From Halomonas aestuarii (lineage in GTDB: Bacteria; Pseudomonadota; Gammaproteobacteria; Pseudomonadales; Halomonadaceae): 64,000 nt of DNA. The notes under the pieces are model-generated. The model searched no databases. It saw nothing but the letters and a program-made list of their open reading frames with translations, and was not told the DNA's origin. How positions within the stretch are numbered: position 1 is the stretch's first letter; every line of letters starts with the position of its first letter. The translations under genes and the position numbers were made by a program. This document shows, piece by piece, positions 60,501-64,000 of the stretch. Location of the stretch: the NCBI RefSeq assembly GCF_001886615.1, contig NZ_CP018139.1:2728001-2792000 (forward strand). Reading direction: 5' to 3'.

Positions 60501-60749
60501 CTCACCGGGCTGGAGGCCGAAGGTGGAGGAGGCGCCGACGATGCCGAGCAGGATGCGCTCTACGACGAGGCGGTGGCATTCGTCACCGAGAGTCGCCGCG
60601 CCTCCATCTCGGCCGTGCAGCGACGCTTCAAGATCGGCTACAACCGCGCGGCGCGACTGGTCGAGTCGATGGAGATGGCCGGGGTGGTCTCCACCATGGG
60701 CACCAACGGCGCCCGCGAGGTGCTGGCGCCGCCCCCGGTGGGCGACTGA
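57516..60749 (+). CDS. ftsK: DNA translocase FtsK
   Basis: Division-septum DNA pump of 1077 residues. Four N-terminal membrane helices (about 30-190, e.g. [19 protein letters not shown]) are followed by a long hydrophilic linker (about 205-560) rich in Glu, Pro, Ala and Arg, including a 7-residue tandem duplication. The motor has Walker [16 protein letters not shown] (about 730), [35 protein letters not shown] (Walker B) and [28 protein letters not shown]. The gamma winged helix at the end ([23 protein letters not shown]) reads KOPS. The start is TTG with AGGGAGG 8 bases upstream. TATGAT at 57458 may be the -10. Confidence 0.96.
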   Translation: MSVNKRTASRRVTAANAREKAKRVGLRLQGATREGVVILLLAACVFLLLALYSFRAEDPGWSSSGPETEVANWMGPIGAWLADVLYSLFGVSALWWPGMLGFAAWWLIRSRQVRFEWDPTALAVRCGGLVLLLLGTTTLGALHFYRPDGPLPYSTGGILGEGLVGALMPLVGAGGTGLLSVAAMLCGFPLFTGLSWLTVMDELGHRSLAAWRWVVDRFGLVRERRAERRDLDREVPEPPTTEPVPEEAVSEAEERPSWWQRLGGGRRREGDRGTAAEQASRREPDFGNDGETDIPWEVPAHTPSAKRPEAAYTARLARGAGEPGGGAGRSSAAADSPAPSRPEATVADAPSPREPRVFSSADPKRSGPEPGMPREEATGLRRQDADASGARRVPETVPEPVLPDDDEVIPAWQGPALRARRDDDPLGSPLEAPGDDAKRSAQEDAPPPARASSGASPHSPAREDRRHEPRLADWQAADHDVDDASEPFLSPQAASEQADSHAAVPVRRDPGFSPPEPEADEHEAEADEHEAGENAPRVASAEQARQAEDEPDGPALWTVEHLQNQRPMFDHLPEPDGELPSMRLLTPPEPQQRNYSQQQLAEMAELLETRLREYGVRAEVVETWPGPVITRFEIKPAAGVKVSKISNLAKDLARSLMVKSVRVVEVIPGRPTVGIEIPNPHRAMIRLREVIDSDRYQHEASALTLALGQDIGGGPVVANLGKMPHLLVAGTTGSGKSVGVNAMLISMLLKATPDEVRMIMVDPKMLELSVYDGIPHLLAPVVTDMKEAANALRWCVAEMERRYKLMASMGVRNIAGFNSKLDEAERAGAQVADPLWEPQPWEMHQSPPVLEKLPYIVVVIDEFADMFMIVGKKVEELIARLAQKARAAGIHLILATQRPSVDVVTGLIKANIPTRMAFQVSSRVDSRTILDQGGAENLLGHGDMLYLPAGSGMPTRVHGAFVDDDEVHRVVEDWKRRGEPEYIDEILSGGVSAEALTGLEAEGGGGADDAEQDALYDEAVAFVTESRRASISAVQRRFKIGYNRAARLVESMEMAGVVSTMGTNGAREVLAPPPVGD
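59067..59108 (+). repeat. 21-bp tandem duplication in the ftsK linker
   Basis: Two identical in-frame 21-base units (59067-59087 and 59088-59108) encode EADEHEA twice at about residues 518-531, in the disordered linker. This is a recent slippage or duplication without frame disruption. Confidence 0.85.
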
Positions 60750-60863
60750 TCCACCGCAACCTTGCAGCAATGATGGAAGCCTCGGCGGGCATGCAACCCG
60801 CCGGAGTTCGCCCGGTCCGAGTGACAGGATGCCATGATGGACCCGTCCAGGGAGACAGAGACG

Positions 60864-61493
60864 ATGACCATGAAGAAACAACTCGCTGCCTTTGCCATGA
60901 CCCTCGCCGTGCCGATGTCGGCAATGGCCAGCGAGGGGGCCGAGCGCCTGGCGGCGATCCTCGAGCCGCTGCAGACCTATGTGGCGGACTTCGAGCAGCA
61001 GATCCTCGACGGGAGCGGCCAGCGCCTGCAGGAGGCACGCGGGCGGATGTGGTTGTCTCGCCCCGGGAAGTTCCGCTGGGAGGTGGATGCCCCCTACGAG
61101 CAGCTCGTGGTCTCCGGCGGCGAGGACGTCATCCTCTATGACCCGGACCTGGAGCAGGCCACGGTGCAGCCGCTCGATCAGCGCGTGACCCATACCCCGG
61201 CCCTGCTGCTCTCCGGCAGTGCCGACGAGCTGACCGACAGCTACGAGGTCACTCGTCAGCAGCAGGGGGCCAGCGAGACCTTCCTCCTGGTGCCTAAGGA
61301 CCCCGATACCCTCTTCGAGGAGCTGAAGATGACCTTCCGCGGCGAGGCGCTGGACATGCTGCAGATGACCGACAGCACCGGGCAGCGCACCGCCATCGGC
61401 TTTGACAACGTGCGCATGAATGAGCCGCTGGACGACAGCCACTTCAGCTTCGACATCCCCGAGGGCACCGACGTGATCCGCGAGACGCAGTGA
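60864..61493 (+). CDS. lolA: Outer-membrane lipoprotein carrier protein LolA
   Basis: Periplasmic chaperone that carries lipoproteins from LolCDE to LolB (209 residues). The signal peptide MTMKKQLAAFAMTLAVPMSAMA is followed by SEGAERLAAILEPLQTYVADFEQ. The LolA core includes GRMWLSRPGKFRWEVDAPYEQLVVSGGEDVILYDPDLEQATVQPL (Arg of the lipid cavity in KFRW) and TAIGFDNVRMNEPLDDSHFSFDIPEGTDVI. ATG 60864 is preferred, with GGGAGA about 9 bases upstream. It sits between ftsK and rarA as in E. coli. Confidence 0.95.
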   Translation: MTMKKQLAAFAMTLAVPMSAMASEGAERLAAILEPLQTYVADFEQQILDGSGQRLQEARGRMWLSRPGKFRWEVDAPYEQLVVSGGEDVILYDPDLEQATVQPLDQRVTHTPALLLSGSADELTDSYEVTRQQQGASETFLLVPKDPDTLFEELKMTFRGEALDMLQMTDSTGQRTAIGFDNVRMNEPLDDSHFSFDIPEGTDVIRETQ

Positions 61494-61567
61494 CGCGCTA
61501 AGCACTGAGCTGGAAGTACCAACCTGCCTGGTGACTGGCGGCAGGTATTGCGGCAATGAATGAATAC

Positions 61568-61603
61568 CCCCGTCGGATTTGAGGTTCGGCGGGGATTTTT
61601 CTT
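61568..61603 (+). terminator. Terminator of lolA
   Basis: CCCCGTCG (61568-61575) pairs with CGGCGGGG (61587-61594, one G-T pair) and is followed by ATTTTTCTT. Confidence 0.8.
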
Positions 61604-61618
61604 GGGGCTACGCTATCC

Positions 61619-61666
61619 AGCTTGGCAGCTTGGCAGCTTGGCAGCTTGGCAGCTTGGCCGCTTGGC
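61619..61666. repeat. 8-bp tandem repeat, AGCTTGGC, five perfect copies plus one
   Basis: Units at 61619, 61627, 61635, 61643 and 61651 are identical AGCTTGGC; the sixth (61659) is CGCTTGGC. The array lies in the 3' gap between the lolA terminator and the rarA stop at 61675, so it is noncoding. It is too short and ungapped to be CRISPR. The copy number probably varies between strains. Confidence 0.9.
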
Positions 61667-61674
61667 GCACTCTC

Positions 61675-63018
61675 CTATTTCCCCCCGCCGTCCACCTCGG
61701 CATCCCGCTGGGCTCGCCAGGCCATGATCTGGGCGTAGCGCTTCTCCTGGCCGTAGGCGGTGGGTTGGTAGAAGCGGCGGTGAGGCACCTCGTCCGGCCA
61801 ACAGTCGTGGGCGCTGCCGGCTGGGTAGCCGTCGGGCTCGTCATGGGCGTAGCGGTAGCCCTGTCCGTGGCCCAGGGACTCCATCAGCTTCGTCGGCGCA
61901 TTGCGCAGGTAGGTCGGCACCTCGAGGCGCGGCTGCGCGGCTGCGAAGTCCTTGGCCCGTTTCCAGGCCCTGTCGATGGCGTTGCTCTTCGGCGCCACCG
62001 CCAGGTGAATGGCGGCATGGGCGATGGCGCGCTGGCCCTCGTAGTCGCCCAGGCGCAGGTAGGCGTCCCAGGCCGCCATGACCAGCGGCAGGGCACGCGG
62101 GTCGGCGTTGCCCACATCTTCCGAGGCGATGGCGGTGAGGCGGCGTATCACATCCAGCGGATCACCGCCGCCCTGCATGAATCGCGCGATGTAGAGGAGG
62201 GCGGCATCGGGGCGCGAGGAGCGGACCGACTTGTGGATCGCCGAGAGCAGGTCGTAGTAGTGGTCGCCTTGCTTGTCGAAGGCACTGGCCTGGTGGCCGA
62301 TCACGTCCTCCAGCGCCTCCCGGGGCAGGCGTTCACCGTCGCCCTCGGCCACCACCGTGAATTCGCAGGCGGTCTCCAGCAGGCCCAGTGCCCGGCGGGC
62401 ATCGCCGGCGGCGGCCCGGGCCAGCAGGGTCAGCACCTCGTCGTCCACCTGGATGCGTCGGGCGCCTAGGCCGCGCTCGTCGTCGGCCAGGGCCCGCTGC
62501 ATGACCTCCACGAGTTCCGCCTCGGTCAGCGACTTGAGGACGTGGACGCGTGCCCGGGAGAGCAGCGCCGAGTTGACCTCGAAGGAGGGGTTCTCCGTGG
62601 TGGCGCCGATCAGCGTGAGCAGACCCGACTCCACATGGGGCAGCAGGGCGTCCTGCTGGCTCTTGTTGAGACGATGGATCTCGTCGAGGAACAGCAGGGT
62701 GGGACGCTCCCTGGCCTGCATGTCGCGGGCGCGATCGACCGCGGCGCGGATCTCCTTGACCCCCGCCATCACCGCCGAGAGGTGCTCCAGGTGAGCGCCG
62801 GAGACCTCGGCGAGGATCTCGGCCAGGGTGGTCTTGCCCGTGCCGGGCGGCCCCCAGAGGATCATTGAGCGCACCACGCCGCTCTCGGCCATGCGGGCCA
62901 GTGGCTTGCCGGGTCCCACCAGCGCCTGCTGGCCCACGTAGTCCTCGAGCCGTCGCGGGCGCATGCGGAAGGCCAGCGGGGCCGCATCGTCTGGCGCATG
63001 GCGCTGGAAGAGATCCAT
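61675..63018 (-). CDS. rarA: Replication-associated recombination protein A
   Basis: AAA+ ATPase of the clamp-loader class acting at stalled replication forks; 447 residues, the same as E. coli RarA (MgsA). PLAFRMRPRRLEDYVGQQALVGPGKPL, Walker A GPPGTGKTT (56-64), Walker B LLFLDEIHRLNKSQQD, sensor IGATTENPSFEVNSALLSR, and the tetramerisation region with EDVGNADPRALPLVMAAWDAY and PTKLMESLGHGQGYRYAHDEPDGYPAG. AAGGAG precedes the ATG. Divergent from the hemerythrin-like gene. Confidence 0.95.
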   Translation of the reverse strand: MDLFQRHAPDDAAPLAFRMRPRRLEDYVGQQALVGPGKPLARMAESGVVRSMILWGPPGTGKTTLAEILAEVSGAHLEHLSAVMAGVKEIRAAVDRARDMQARERPTLLFLDEIHRLNKSQQDALLPHVESGLLTLIGATTENPSFEVNSALLSRARVHVLKSLTEAELVEVMQRALADDERGLGARRIQVDDEVLTLLARAAAGDARRALGLLETACEFTVVAEGDGERLPREALEDVIGHQASAFDKQGDHYYDLLSAIHKSVRSSRPDAALLYIARFMQGGGDPLDVIRRLTAIASEDVGNADPRALPLVMAAWDAYLRLGDYEGQRAIAHAAIHLAVAPKSNAIDRAWKRAKDFAAAQPRLEVPTYLRNAPTKLMESLGHGQGYRYAHDEPDGYPAGSAHDCWPDEVPHRRFYQPTAYGQEKRYAQIMAWRAQRDAEVDGGGK

Positions 63019-63225
63019 GTCTGACTCCTTGGCAGGTGGCTGCTAGAGTGGTTGTGTCGTCGCAGGCAATACGACCTTGGGTGACAGGCAAGATTCGCCG
63101 GTGAGGGCTAGCTTGAGTCAGGTTGCCCTTGCCAGGGGCAGTCCCTCTCGGTGAACCTGACGTGCCGAGGCGAATCCAATCTTGATAGCCTTCTGTCCCA
63201 TATCACCATGCAGGAGACCGATGCC

Positions 63226-63777
63226 ATGCCCATGCTCAAACAGTTGCGTCAGGATCATGCCAACATGGCGCGCATGTTGCACGTCCTGCAGCTCAAGCAG
63301 AAGACCCTGGCCGAAGGAGCGCGCCCCAACTTCCAGCTGGTCAGGGAGGTCGTGGACTACATCCTCGACTACCAGGAAGGCTTTACCCAGCCTCTCGAGA
63401 AGGTCTGCACCGAGCGCCTCAAGGAACTGGACCCGTCGAGCGTCGAGGTGACCGAGCGACTGGCAAAGGACTATCGTTCCCTGAAGGCCCGGCTCAAGCG
63501 GCTCTCCAACGACCTCGACATGATCCTCATGGACTCGGTCGTGCCCATGGACAAGTTCTCCGACGATCTCAATTCCTACCTGGAGAGCCACCGCGCCTAC
63601 CTGACAGATGAACGTGAGCTGCTGTTCCCGCTGATCCGCGAGAACTTCAGCGACGAGGACTTCAAGGCGCTGCAAGATGCCCTGCCGGAAGGCGCCCAGG
63701 ATCAAATCGCCCGCCTTCAGGAGGCCTACCCCGAGCTCTATCACGAGCTGCGGGACGCCCCCGTGCCGGAGACCTGA
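63226..63777 (+). CDS. Hemerythrin-like (HHE) domain protein with altered metal-ligand segment
   Basis: A 183-residue all-helical protein. The start LKQLRQDHANMARMLHVLQLKQ (H11) and FQLVREVVDYILDYQEGF resemble bacterial HHE proteins, in which the next segment is normally a YHHP-type His pair. Here that place reads FTQPLEKV (T54, Q55, E58), so the His pair is missing. A later helix has YLESHRAYLTDERELLFPLI, keeping one His and the ExxFP-like end. Iron binding is therefore doubtful. AGGAGA lies 8 bases before the ATG at 63226; longer in-frame starts have no site. It is divergent from rarA; an inverted repeat (GTCAGGTT 63117, AACCTGAC 63154) lies in between. Confidence 0.75.
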   Translation: MPMLKQLRQDHANMARMLHVLQLKQKTLAEGARPNFQLVREVVDYILDYQEGFTQPLEKVCTERLKELDPSSVEVTERLAKDYRSLKARLKRLSNDLDMILMDSVVPMDKFSDDLNSYLESHRAYLTDERELLFPLIRENFSDEDFKALQDALPEGAQDQIARLQEAYPELYHELRDAPVPET

Positions 63778-63829
63778 TCCCGGCGCATTCTCGGGGCAAC
63801 GGCATTTCGGCTCGGCCCCGACTCTGGGG

Positions 63830-63835
63830 TAGAAT
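63830..63835 (+). promoter_or_regulatory. Possible -10 box upstream of murI
   Basis: TAGAAT at 63830 is a five-of-six match about 110 bases before the murI start; the -35 (TTCGGC, 18 bases away) is poor. Confidence 0.3.
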
Positions 63836-63943
63836 GGCCGCCTTCGTCCGCGGCCGACCCCCAGCCATGTTCCTGACGTTCGTTCCATCCCCGCCGTTGA
63901 ACCGTCCCGCGCTCCCGGCCCCCCTGCAGGGGGAAGGCGCCTG

Positions 63944-64000
63944 ATGGCGGGTCCGATCCTGGTCTTCGATTCCGGTGTGGGCGGGCTGTCGGTGGTGCAG
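63944..64000 (+). CDS. murI: Glutamate racemase, N-terminal fragment
   Basis: Only the first 19 codons are in the window: MAGPILVFDSGVGGLSVVQ. The FDSGVGGLSV stretch is the conserved N-terminal signature of glutamate racemase, with the catalytic-region Asp and Ser, which makes D-glutamate for peptidoglycan. GGGGAAGG lies 7-9 bases before the ATG. The rest lies beyond base 64000. Confidence 0.9.
   Translation, partial: MAGPILVFDSGVGGLSVVQ

Noticed and set aside
57417..61556. A 1379-codon open frame on the minus strand across ftsK and lolA
   Set aside because: It is antisense to two secure genes, is low-complexity in His/Gly/Leu/Arg and has no family motifs. It is a by-product of high GC and codon bias.
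61619..61666. CRISPR array
   Set aside because: Repeats are 8 bp and directly abutting, with no spacers, and there are no cas genes.

Overview
The window is a GC-rich, gene-dense piece of a gammaproteobacterial chromosome. The protein sequences and gene order resemble Halomonas and relatives (Halomonadaceae); this assignment is an inference from recalled families, not from a search. Two blocks keep the gene order of the E. coli chromosome: roxA-purB-hflD-mnmA-nudJ-rluE-icd (about 42.8-52.4 kb) and clpS-clpA-infA-aat-ftsK-lolA-rarA (about 52.6-63.0 kb). I see no rRNA, tRNA, insertion sequence, prophage or CRISPR array. The content is mostly core metabolism and housekeeping.

0-6.7 kb: the end of a TCA operon, sucA (partial)-sucB-lpdA-sucC-sucD, closed by two tandem terminators. 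6.7-9.7 kb: a ribbon-helix-helix regulator behind a large perfect palindrome, a cytosolic PHA-depolymerase-type esterase, and a DUF1989 protein. 9.7-24 kb: rnb (RNase II); then a HAD phosphatase translationally chained to a GltR/GtrS-type two-component system; then a GtsABCD-type glucose ABC transporter; a universal stress protein; the ycjX-ycjF pair; and an SGLT-like sodium symporter. 24-30 kb: small membrane proteins, a DUF924 protein, a potassium channel, and gabD-gabT for GABA catabolism. 30-40 kb: an 820-residue protein with two DUF1266-like repeats, an NlpC/P60 lipoprotein, an MFS exporter overlapping an exported MsrA, a VTT-flavoprotein fusion overlapping a CDP-alcohol phosphatidyltransferase, slyD and slyB. 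40-52 kb: isocitrate lyase, the L16 oxygenase roxA, the purB/tRNA-modification operon, and two unrelated NADP-isocitrate dehydrogenases transcribed divergently. 52-64 kb: an N-degron proteolysis group (clpS, clpA, bpt/ate, aat) around infA, then ftsK, lolA, rarA, a hemerythrin-like protein and the start of murI.

Functionally, much of the window centres on carbon flow through 2-oxoglutarate and isocitrate. OGDH and succinyl-CoA synthetase, two isocitrate dehydrogenases, isocitrate lyase and the GABA shunt entry to succinate are all here, together with two sugar uptake systems.

The clearest anomaly is a one-base deletion in a G run that breaks clpA. Other points worth attention are the operator-like palindrome at 6807-6852, the double-DUF1266 protein, the VTT-flavoprotein/phosphatidyltransferase pair, a terminator-like hairpin just ahead of roxA, an 8-bp tandem repeat behind rarA, and a hemerythrin-like protein missing an expected His pair. 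I found no convincing new multi-gene defence or mobile system.
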